This document shows, in pieces, positions 1 through 6,185 of a stretch of 6,185 nt of DNA. Position numbers and translations under genes: made by a program. Where the stretch lies: NCBI GenBank assembly GCA_003503535.1, contig DOCI01000232.1, forward strand, positions 29,775 to 35,959, written 5' to 3'. The stretch's first letter is position 1, and every line of letters begins with the position of its first letter. A model generated the notes under the pieces. That model was not told the origin of the DNA. It saw only the letters and a list, made by a program, of their open reading frames with translations, and made no database searches. This stretch comes from Planctomycetaceae bacterium (lineage in GTDB: Bacteria > Planctomycetota > Planctomycetia > Planctomycetales > Planctomycetaceae).

Positions 1-206
1 AGATTCAGCCCGGCTTCCTGCTTTCCGTCTCCATGGCAGGTCGCACAATTTTTTTTAAGAATTGGAAAGACATGATCCTCATAGGTGACTGGTTTGTCTG
101 TGTCCTTTTCTTTGCCGTCATCAGCACAGACATAAGGACTGCTGGCCAGAAGGACCGCTACCGAAAGTACGGGCAGCGATAAGTGGCTGAGCAGGAAATT
201 CATCAT
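1..206 (-). CDS. Exported c-type cytochrome (PSCyt1-like), 3'-truncated
   Basis: These are the first 68 residues of a protein that runs off the left edge. The N-terminus is a signal peptide (core LPVLSVAVLLASS, probable cleavage after YVCA), followed by a short acidic/lysine linker and then TYEDHVFPILKKNCATCHGDG. The last segment is a classic PSCyt1 start with a CXXCH haem motif (C54, C57, H58; bases 33-47), continuing into KQEAGLN. Two ATG codons are adjacent (206-204 and 203-201); the second lies 6 bases from GGAG and the first only 3, so initiation may favour the second. In planctomycetes this domain often precedes WD40 repeats or a DUF1549–DUF1553 unit. Since the neighbour already supplies DUF1549–DUF1553, a WD40 tail is my guess and is not visible. 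The gene starts 59 bases after the stop of the preceding gene. Confidence 0.88.
   Translation of the reverse strand, partial: MMNFLLSHLSLPVLSVAVLLASSPYVCADDGKEKDTDKPVTYEDHVFPILKKNCATCHGDGKQEAGLN
49..56 (-). repeat. A8 homopolymer inside cytochrome gene
   Basis: Eight consecutive A residues on the coding strand span the Lys-Lys-Asn codons immediately before the first haem cysteine (codons CTT AAA AAA AAT TGT). The frame through the run is correct as given. A one-base change here would remove the haem motif from the product. Confidence 0.9.
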
Positions 207-209
207 TAT

Positions 210-213
210 CTCC
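210..213 (-). promoter_or_regulatory. Shine-Dalgarno before tandem ATG codons
   Basis: GGAG on the minus strand is followed by ATA and then ATGATG. The spacing is 3 bases to the first ATG and 6 to the second, which favours the second codon. The predicted mature protein is the same either way, because the signal peptide is removed. Confidence 0.5.
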
Positions 214-265
214 GAATCGGGTAAGTGTGATCTTTTGGGTGGGGAGGCAAATTCGCGTCAATGTG

Positions 266-2512
266 TCAGTGATTGAAGAGGAACTCACTCGAGTTGATCA
301 GTCCGGCGAAGATATCCTCATAAACGGTCGATGGATTTTCCTCATTCACGAGTTCGCGAATCATCTGCATTTCTGCTGTTGTTGGACGACGGGAGAGAAC
401 GCGTATAAAAATCGCCTCGATAACACCTTCAGGTGTCGATTGACTTTCGATGATCTTCTTCAGCACTCCGCGAGTAGCCGCCGTGTGCACTCTTGGGCCG
501 GATGTGTCGCCCACGAGCAAGTGCATGACCTGCGTAAGTGAGGGATCGGTCCTTGTGTCGCAGGCGCAAACCGTATCTCGGGGAGACTGGCCGAAAGTAT
601 CGAGTACGAAATCACCAGTGGCTGTATAGTAATGATGCCGATTGATGTAGTTGATGGCCTTAGTGCCAGTCGGGGTCTTGGGGAATGAACGTGGCTCACC
701 GGTTACGGCCACAATTGAATCTAACATAACATCGGCCCGAAGTCGTCGGAGTTGAGCGTGTGAGAACTGTCGCTGATCATCCTTGCCGGAAGGTGTCGGT
801 TCGATCGAAAGTTGGTACACCCTCGAATTGCAGATGTCTCGAACCATAGGCCGCAGTTTTCGGCCGTGTTCTGCAAACCGAGCCGCAAGTGCTTCGAGCA
901 AGGGACCGTTAGCCGGAGGATTCGTTGCCCGGAAGTCATCAACCGGATCGACAATTCCCACACCAAACAGGTGTGCCCACAACCGGTTCACGATATTCCG
1001 ATTAAACAGATCGTTTTCAGGATCTTTGATCCAGGCTGCCAAGGCTCGCCGGGGATCACCTTCGCCTCCGACGGGTTCGACTTCACCGAGGAGTTTAGCC
1101 GGAACGGGACGACCATCCAGGGCATGCTTTGCTGGCGGGGCAGAAGGATCGAAGATGACGGTCCTGTCGCGACTGTCGCTGCCTGTTTTTCGCTCCACAC
1201 AGGTGAAGAAACTGACGAAGCCGTAATAGTCGTCCATTGTCCAGCGATCAAAGGGATGATTGTGGCATTCTGCACATTGCATCCGCACGCCGAGAAAGAG
1301 TTGGGAGTAATCGGCTGCCAGCACTTTGGGATTGAGTTTGTAGTCTTTAATGAGCATCGTGTAGAGGCCGGTCTGGCCATCGATGTTCGTACTGCCGACT
1401 GCAGTTGTCATATCGGCAACCACTTCGTCGAACGGTCGATCGGCGGCAATCTGATCACGCAGCCAGGCATTGAAAGCGTTTGCCGGCTTGTGAGAGTCGG
1501 CTCGCCCCGTGTAGTCCTGGCTGTTGATCCGGAATAACTCACCCCAAAGTGCGGTGATGTAGTCGGTGAAGTCTTCACTATCGAGTAGAGTATCGATTTT
1601 CCGCGACCGTTTGTCGGCCGAAGTGTCAGCCATAAAGGCCTCGTATTCCTCGACTGTCGGAGGCCGGGCGGCAAGGTCGAGCGTGACCCGCCTGAGGAAT
1701 GTTTCGTCGTCGCAGAGTTCTGAAGGTGCAATCCGCAATTTTTGCAGTCTCTCAAAGACGAGCCGATCAATAAAGTTATTCTCCGGCGGATTGGGCCAGG
1801 CAAAACCTTCAATGGATGGCAGCACGATCACCTCGGCTCCGACGGTAAACCGACTGAATCTCGCAAATACAGTTGTGTCTCCCGGTCCTTTGGAGGAGAC
1901 GCGGCCGTCAGAGTCGATTTCGGCTACGCTCGAATTGTTGGTGCCGAACAAAGCCAGATGGGTGACATCGCGGGTCGAGCCGTCGGCATAGGTCGCCGTC
2001 ACTTGCAGATCTACAGTATCACTGGCCTTGTCGAATACAATAGAAGGTTTAGAAACTTCGATTCCCGCCACCTCTGGCACGTTGCCGACGTCATCGGGGG
2101 CTCCTGCCTCAATCCAGGCGATGAGGACTTTTGCCAGATCGCTGTCATGTTCAAATCGCTTGCCCCCGGTGTGAGGCACGGCACCAATGGCTTTGAGAAG
2201 GAGCAGGCTTTCCTGAGGGAGAGCTGTGTTCACACGACGTCCCGGCATCTCCGCGACTGTCCGGCGGTAGTCACCGTCTGGATCGTAGCCAAAAAGAGAA
2301 AGCATAAATCCATCCTTGCCGCGGGCCGAACCGTGACAGGTACCAGAATTGCAGCCTGCCCGAAAAAAGACCGGCATGACATCACGTCGGAAACTTGGCA
2401 CGGTCGAACGGCTTGAGTCAGTCTTGTCGCCGAGGGAATCGGCAGCATGAATGACATTCGGGAACAATGACAAACCTGCAATCAGCAGAGTCAGAATTGA
2501 TTTGAAATTCAC
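266..2512 (-). CDS. Exported cytochrome-like Big_2–DUF1549–DUF1553 protein
   Basis: This is a complete 748-residue planctomycete-type protein. Residues 1-23 are a Sec signal peptide (core [12 protein letters not shown], cleavage after IHA). Residues about 40-140 form a cytochrome c-like domain with CNSGTCH (C54, C59, H60), a CX4CH haem site, followed by the family segments [17 protein letters not shown] and VPHTGGKRF. Residues about 158-230 are a Big_2-type Ig-like domain ([13 protein letters not shown], then a [20 protein letters not shown] stretch). Residues about 246-440 are DUF1549 (PSCyt2), with [14 protein letters not shown] and [12 protein letters not shown], a CXXCH site at C413/C416/H417. 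Residues about 486-745 are DUF1553 (PSD1), with [17 protein letters not shown] and [15 protein letters not shown] signatures, ending in SSEFLFNH as complete family members do. The start is GTG, chosen because it places the signal peptide at the N-terminus and has AAAGG 9 bases upstream; the next in-frame ATG (residue 46) would lose the signal. An extracytoplasmic redox role is inferred; no substrate is known. Confidence 0.94.
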   Translation of the reverse strand: MNFKSILTLLIAGLSLFPNVIHAADSLGDKTDSSRSTVPSFRRDVMPVFFRAGCNSGTCHGSARGKDGFMLSLFGYDPDGDYRRTVAEMPGRRVNTALPQESLLLLKAIGAVPHTGGKRFEHDSDLAKVLIAWIEAGAPDDVGNVPEVAGIEVSKPSIVFDKASDTVDLQVTATYADGSTRDVTHLALFGTNNSSVAEIDSDGRVSSKGPGDTTVFARFSRFTVGAEVIVLPSIEGFAWPNPPENNFIDRLVFERLQKLRIAPSELCDDETFLRRVTLDLAARPPTVEEYEAFMADTSADKRSRKIDTLLDSEDFTDYITALWGELFRINSQDYTGRADSHKPANAFNAWLRDQIAADRPFDEVVADMTTAVGSTNIDGQTGLYTMLIKDYKLNPKVLAADYSQLFLGVRMQCAECHNHPFDRWTMDDYYGFVSFFTCVERKTGSDSRDRTVIFDPSAPPAKHALDGRPVPAKLLGEVEPVGGEGDPRRALAAWIKDPENDLFNRNIVNRLWAHLFGVGIVDPVDDFRATNPPANGPLLEALAARFAEHGRKLRPMVRDICNSRVYQLSIEPTPSGKDDQRQFSHAQLRRLRADVMLDSIVAVTGEPRSFPKTPTGTKAINYINRHHYYTATGDFVLDTFGQSPRDTVCACDTRTDPSLTQVMHLLVGDTSGPRVHTAATRGVLKKIIESQSTPEGVIEAIFIRVLSRRPTTAEMQMIRELVNEENPSTVYEDIFAGLINSSEFLFNH

Positions 2513-2521
2513 AGTAATTAG

Positions 2522-2526
2522 CCTTT
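2522..2526 (-). promoter_or_regulatory. Shine-Dalgarno deciding the GTG start at 2512
   Basis: The minus strand reads AAAGG, then 9 bases, then GTG. Together with the signal peptide encoded immediately after it, this supports GTG initiation for the DUF1549–DUF1553 gene. There is no ATG in frame near this position. Confidence 0.55.
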
Positions 2527-2557
2527 GTTTGTTTCTGCGTTCTGATTTGTTCGTAGG

Positions 2558-5041
2558 TTACTTTTCAAGTCTCGGGTCGATTCTCAGCTTGCCCGAACCC
2601 GTTCGCAGGAGGATTTCTTCGCCGCCGACATTGAACTGCACTTCACAATTAAGTTCGCCAACCAGACCGAGCAACGCTTCGTCGTGTGCCTCAAGTTCCA
2701 CTTCAACCTCATTGGACGTTTTATCGATAGTTGGCTCAGGCCCGACCGCTACCAGACCGACCGGCAGGCCAAGCATGCGAACACTCGCCTGTCCCTCGAA
2801 GGGACGTAACTGTTTGACGGTCCAGCGGTACTTGATTTTATTGCCCCGGCGGACACTTTGCGGTTCACTCGCAAGCGATACAAACGGCTCGGCGACCTCG
2901 ATATTGATGACTTCCGACGAGACTCTCACACGTTCAGAACCCTGATCCGTGTCACCTCTGACCGAGCTGTTTTCTCGTCCACCTCGAGCCTGAGTCGTGG
3001 TGACCATGACATAGAGCGGCGAGCTGCCAAGTTTCGCGCTTGCATTGGCAGAGAGCGTCAGATTGGCTGTGCTTTCTCCGGAAGGGATGATCTCAGCTGG
3101 CGATGTGCCGACGCCTGGTGGTGCGAACTCACACTGTATTTCAAGGGGTTCGTCGCACCACGGTTGCCGCACGATCTGTACGGGGATCGTGAGTTCGGAC
3201 CCTCGCATCAGCGGCTGCTTGGGCGCATCGAGTATGACCTCGAATCCCGCTGGTTCACTGATTGCGGTCGCAAATCGATCAACTCGAATGTTTCGCCACG
3301 GATAGTGTGAATACGATACCCGCTGCAAGTTCTGTTGATTGACGGTTACGAATGGATCGCCTCCTTCAGCAGGTTGAGCCTTGATTTGAATGATTGATGC
3401 TGAAAGGGGGGCGTCCTCATCAGCGATGAGCGTCATCGGCCAGGCTGACTGCAGGGATGGAAGTTGTGATGACAGCATTCTCACACCGGGGGGCAGTCCT
3501 TCAACCGCGAAATCGAGAGGCCCGGTAATGTTGCTCCCCTGAGCAGGGTAGAGCGACAGCTTCACCGTCCAGCGACTCCCTCGTGGCACGGACAGCGACG
3601 TCTTTCGCGGCCTCTCAGGTTTATATCCCTCAAACGGAAGGCCAATGTGGAGAATATTTTCGGGTGGAGCGATTTCAATACGATAAACGTGAGTGGGGCC
3701 GCCGACACCACGCGGATCGAAGACTTCAAGAACATAGTCGCCATCCTGCTTGGGAGTCCAGATGACGGACGGGTCAAATGTATCAGGAAAATCGCCTTGC
3801 CCGCCAAAGATGTCGCGTTCAGGTCGCGTCGCATCGTCGGCTTGAAGTTCAATAGTTCCAAGTTCTCCTGACGGGTCGACAGGCCGCAACCGGATTGAAG
3901 GATCCACTGGCGAACCGAGTGCTCTGGCCCATACTCGTACCTGTAACGGCACACCCTTTTTCACAGTGATGCGAAAGCGGTCTGTCTCGTCTGAATTGGC
4001 GAGAATCCCATTGACCGCAACTGGGATTGCAGACACAACAGTCTCATTTTCACCGGAAGATTCAAGCACATTGGGAAACGGGCTCGATCGCATTGGAAGT
4101 GGTGATGGTGCGTCGCCCATTAGTGGAAATGTACCACTTGATTTTGGCAGCGAGATCGTTTGTGAAACCGGGCCAAGTGGGTCTCCCAGCAATTCGACTG
4201 AGAGTGACGAACCAGTCGGTCCACCAAGTGGATAAGCGGCCAATGGTCGGAAGAACCGGCCTATGTGGATCGCGTATTCCCTCGCTTCCGGAATAAACAT
4301 CGAGCGTTGCAGGATAATCGTGTAGTCACCATCGACTGGCAGCTTCATCGACAAAAGTGGATCCTGGCGATTCAGCGATGAGTCATCATTTTTTGCGATC
4401 CGTTTTCCGGATGGGTCGAGAATTGTGACGACGGAATCGTAACCGTCGGGTACAGGATTCCACCGAAGATCATCGCCCATTTTGACCATGTCAACTTCAA
4501 CAGAAAGTCTTTGACCGGCTTTGCCAGCCACGCGGAAACAGTCGACATCCTCATAGGAACTGTTGGAAAGAGTACCTCTAACGGTGATGTCTGAATCGAT
4601 CAGCAGAGCCGTTTCCGGGGTATCGTTTGTGTTGGCTTTGGTCTCTTCTTCATCGATGACAGGAAAGGGCCCCACATGAACCGTACCCATTGAGGAGAGT
4701 CCCACAGCAGTGAGGACGCGGAAAGGATGCTCGCCGGGACGGCAGTCCGTCTCGACCTCGAGCTGACAGATGAGTCGCTGCTTTTTGGAATCGAACTGAG
4801 TACCGACGCAGCGAATACCAGTTTGATCGCCGCTCTTATCATCCGGTCCTACGGAATGATCTGGGTAGAACAGCACGTCAATTGCTTCATGCCGCCATCG
4901 ATCGATCACAATTTCACTTGTCGTGCCTCGTCCAACAAGCCGTGGAGTCACTCCGGCGATCCACGGGTCAGCCGAAACGAGACCACTCGATAGTACGAAG
5001 CAGATTAATAATGAAAGAATTGGCCCAATGAACGCGCGCAT
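2558..5041 (-). CDS. Exported PPC-domain / Ig-like beta-sandwich protein
   Basis: This is a complete 827-residue protein with a typical Sec signal peptide (residues 1-24, hydrophobic core [13 protein letters not shown], probable cleavage after VSA). Residues about 26-128 ([11 protein letters not shown] ... [19 protein letters not shown]) resemble the IPT/TIG-like N-terminal region of planctomycete PPC proteins. Residues about 140-262 form a pre-peptidase C-terminal (PPC) domain, with [33 protein letters not shown] and DGDYTIILQ as its hallmarks. Residues about 332-458 form a second PPC-like unit ([12 protein letters not shown], then [14 protein letters not shown]). Residues about 480-827 look like two or three Ig-like beta modules (GLPPGV; the PPGV segment near 641; LPVGL near 760), with a polar linker at about 685-710. 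I see no catalytic domain, membrane anchor or C-terminal sorting motif. A binding or scaffold role for its operon partners is inference. The ATG is supported by AGGAG 10 bases upstream; the stop is TAA. Confidence 0.9.
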   Translation of the reverse strand: MRAFIGPILSLLICFVLSSGLVSADPWIAGVTPRLVGRGTTSEIVIDRWRHEAIDVLFYPDHSVGPDDKSGDQTGIRCVGTQFDSKKQRLICQLEVETDCRPGEHPFRVLTAVGLSSMGTVHVGPFPVIDEEETKANTNDTPETALLIDSDITVRGTLSNSSYEDVDCFRVAGKAGQRLSVEVDMVKMGDDLRWNPVPDGYDSVVTILDPSGKRIAKNDDSSLNRQDPLLSMKLPVDGDYTIILQRSMFIPEAREYAIHIGRFFRPLAAYPLGGPTGSSLSVELLGDPLGPVSQTISLPKSSGTFPLMGDAPSPLPMRSSPFPNVLESSGENETVVSAIPVAVNGILANSDETDRFRITVKKGVPLQVRVWARALGSPVDPSIRLRPVDPSGELGTIELQADDATRPERDIFGGQGDFPDTFDPSVIWTPKQDGDYVLEVFDPRGVGGPTHVYRIEIAPPENILHIGLPFEGYKPERPRKTSLSVPRGSRWTVKLSLYPAQGSNITGPLDFAVEGLPPGVRMLSSQLPSLQSAWPMTLIADEDAPLSASIIQIKAQPAEGGDPFVTVNQQNLQRVSYSHYPWRNIRVDRFATAISEPAGFEVILDAPKQPLMRGSELTIPVQIVRQPWCDEPLEIQCEFAPPGVGTSPAEIIPSGESTANLTLSANASAKLGSSPLYVMVTTTQARGGRENSSVRGDTDQGSERVRVSSEVINIEVAEPFVSLASEPQSVRRGNKIKYRWTVKQLRPFEGQASVRMLGLPVGLVAVGPEPTIDKTSNEVEVELEAHDEALLGLVGELNCEVQFNVGGEEILLRTGSGKLRIDPRLEK

Positions 5042-5051
5042 GCTGCTCTTG

Positions 5052-5056
5052 CTCCT
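5052..5056 (-). promoter_or_regulatory. Shine-Dalgarno for the PPC-domain gene
   Basis: The minus strand reads AGGAG 10 bases upstream of the ATG at 5041, inside the 49-base gap after the DUF1501 stop. The spacing is slightly long but the match is strong, and it supports this ATG. A signal peptide begins directly at that ATG. Confidence 0.6.
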
Positions 5057-5077
5057 GCAGGAAAAATCTCATCGACA

Positions 5078-5090
5078 CTTATCGGATAAG
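5078..5090. repeat. 13-bp palindrome after the DUF1501 stop
   Basis: CTTATC, one central G, then GATAAG is a perfect inverted repeat directly downstream of the DUF1501 TAG codon, in the 49-base gap. As RNA it could form only about 5 pairs with a 3-base loop. It is A/T-rich and has no following U-tract, so it is not a convincing terminator. It may be chance, a small operator, or a weak processing site. Confidence 0.3.
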
Positions 5091-6185
5091 CTAACTGATC
5101 AGCGGTTTGACGACCTGAGCATCGCGAATAATTTCGATAGGTCGCGTACCAAAAGCGACCAGCTCTTTGTTTGCATCGATCCCCATCTGGTGATAGATCG
5201 TCGCGATGAGGTTTTCAAGCGTCACCGCATCTCGGACAGGTTCGCCACCTGTTGAGTCGCTGGCACCGTGAACGAGGCCTCGCTGGAAACCACCACCAGC
5301 GAGCATCATTGAATAGCAGCGAGCCCAGTGGTCGCGTCCACTCTCTTTATTGACCTTCGGTGTGCGGCCGAACTCGCTCGTAACCCAGACAATAGTCGTA
5401 TCGAGCAAACCACGGCGATCCAAGTCGGAGACCAGTCCCGAAATTGCATAATCGAAGGGCCGCATCTGATCGAGACACGTTTTTTCGACACCGCTGTGGC
5501 AATCCCAGGACCCGTATTCCAGTGTTACGAAACGCACACCGGATTCGACAAGTCGTCGAGCAATAATCAGCCGCTCGGCCAGTCCTTTGGGGTGAAGCCT
5601 GCCATCAGGTCCTTTGATGTCACCTGTAACCTCGCTGCCATACAATTCGAATGTCTCATCGGTCTCACTATCAAATGAGAAAGCATTCTGGGCATCAGCT
5701 GAGGTCAGGAGTGAGTAAGCTCGATAGTGGAACTCATCCATTGTATCGAGCAGAACCGGATTGGCTTCGAGTCCGCGGATTCGCTGTTCGACCATGTCGC
5801 GAACCGCCCGTCTCCGCTGGAGCTGTTCGAGTGAGAGGTCAGCAGGCAATGAGAAGTCACGAACGCGGAAGTTCTTCTTCTGTGTTGCCGGGTCGCCGCC
5901 AGTTTCGAACGGACCGTGGATGCTCGGGAGAAACCCGGTCCCCCCGCTGGAGGCATTCTTACTGGGAATCGCGATATAACAGGGGAGTTCGCCACGGGCA
6001 CCGAGTTCGTGCGAAACGACCGATCCGATCTGCGGGTAGTCGATCACTGTCGAAGGCGTGTAACCAGTGTGCAGGTGATAGGTTGCCAGCCCGTGGTCGG
6101 GAATCTTCCCCACGACGGAACGGACTACTGTGATCTTGTCAGCAATGCCCGCCAGCATCGGCAGGTTATCGCTGAACACATCGCC
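5091..6185 (-). CDS. DUF1501 family protein, 5'-truncated by window edge
   Basis: This is the C-terminal 364 residues of a DUF1501 protein, a family in the alkaline phosphatase/sulfatase-like clan that is abundant in planctomycetes and normally exported by the twin-arginine route. The frame is open to the last base of the window, beginning Gly-Asp-Val-Phe-Ser-Asp. The GTG at 6179 is therefore an internal valine rather than a start, and about 80-120 residues, including any Tat signal and the first metal-site segment, should lie upstream. Visible family motifs are ITVVRSV near the left end, GSWDCH (5496-5513), SEFGRTPK followed by GRDHW (5325-5375), [16 protein letters not shown], and [12 protein letters not shown] close to the C-terminus. 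The Asp and His residues of WDCH and GRDHW are the likely metal ligands. The frame ends at TAG, 49 bases before the next gene. The family assignment is firm. The substrate is unknown, and enzymatic activity is inferred from the clan only. Confidence 0.93.
   Translation of the reverse strand, partial: GDVFSDNLPMLAGIADKITVVRSVVGKIPDHGLATYHLHTGYTPSTVIDYPQIGSVVSHELGARGELPCYIAIPSKNASSGGTGFLPSIHGPFETGGDPATQKKNFRVRDFSLPADLSLEQLQRRRAVRDMVEQRIRGLEANPVLLDTMDEFHYRAYSLLTSADAQNAFSFDSETDETFELYGSEVTGDIKGPDGRLHPKGLAERLIIARRLVESGVRFVTLEYGSWDCHSGVEKTCLDQMRPFDYAISGLVSDLDRRGLLDTTIVWVTSEFGRTPKVNKESGRDHWARCYSMMLAGGGFQRGLVHGASDSTGGEPVRDAVTLENLIATIYHQMGIDANKELVAFGTRPIEIIRDAQVVKPLIS

Noticed and set aside
212..220. 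Small palindrome CCGAATCGG over the Shine-Dalgarno of the cytochrome gene
   Set aside because: Only four pairs with a single central base. As RNA it would form at most three pairs, too weak to claim translational control.
207..265. Possible terminator or promoter in the 59-base gap before the cytochrome gene
   Set aside because: There is no GC-rich stem followed by a T-run on the minus strand, and no convincing -35/-10 pair. The gap looks like a simple intra-operon spacer.
812..1537. 241-codon open frame on the plus strand, and a similar 224-codon one at 1742-2416
   Set aside because: Both lie wholly antisense to the well-supported DUF1549–DUF1553 gene. Their translations are rich in Arg, Cys and His with no recognisable motif, as expected for codon-bias shadows.
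2513..2557. T-rich gap between the PPC gene and the DUF1549–DUF1553 gene as a terminator
   Set aside because: The T-richness is on the plus strand, so the transcript is A-rich here, and no stem-loop is visible.
5651..6133. 160-codon plus-strand frame opposite the DUF1501 gene
   Set aside because: It is extremely Arg/Ser-rich, has no domain and lies inside conserved DUF1501 coding sequence on the other strand.
6177..6179. GTG as the start of the DUF1501 gene
   Set aside because: The frame stays open to the window edge, the flanking residues (GDVFSDNLP) fit internal DUF1501 sequence, and the family's N-terminal part would be missing.
1..6185. CRISPR arrays, insertion sequences, tRNA or riboswitch-like structures
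   Set aside because: No regularly spaced repeats, terminal inverted repeats, transposase motifs or cloverleaf-like segments were seen; nearly all the sequence is accounted for by four genes.

Overview
The window looks like a piece of a Planctomycetota chromosome. All four genes read on the minus strand, so transcription runs from high to low coordinates, and their domain types are concentrated in this phylum: DUF1501, pre-peptidase C-terminal (PPC) domains, a Big_2–DUF1549–DUF1553 (PSCyt/PSD) fusion, and a planctomycete-type cytochrome c (PSCyt1) domain. By eye the base composition is moderate, roughly half G+C. That fits many Planctomycetales but does not identify a genus.

Layout in transcription order: (1) 6185-5091, a DUF1501 protein whose N-terminus lies beyond the right edge; (2) 5041-2558, a complete 827-residue exported protein with an N-terminal IPT/Ig-like region, two PPC-like beta-sandwich domains and further Ig-like modules; (3) 2512-266, a complete 748-residue exported protein with a CX4CH cytochrome-like N-terminus, a Big_2 domain, DUF1549 with a CXXCH motif, and DUF1553, starting at GTG; (4) 206-1, the first 68 residues of an exported c-type cytochrome domain protein that runs off the left edge. 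The gaps are 49, 45 and 59 bases. Each complete start has a Shine-Dalgarno-like sequence, and I see no terminator between genes, so one polycistronic transcript is likely. Its promoter and its end both lie outside the window.

How they may work together: genes 2, 3 and 4 carry clear signal peptides, and DUF1501 proteins usually carry a twin-arginine signal, which cannot be seen here. The products would therefore act outside the cytoplasmic membrane. Two of them bring predicted covalent haem sites, one has the metal-site motifs of the alkaline-phosphatase/sulfatase-like clan, and one is an adhesive or scaffold-like beta-sandwich protein. No substrate or reaction can be read from the sequence. 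Coding density is high, no stretch over 300 bases lacks a gene, and I found no RNA genes, mobile elements or CRISPR.
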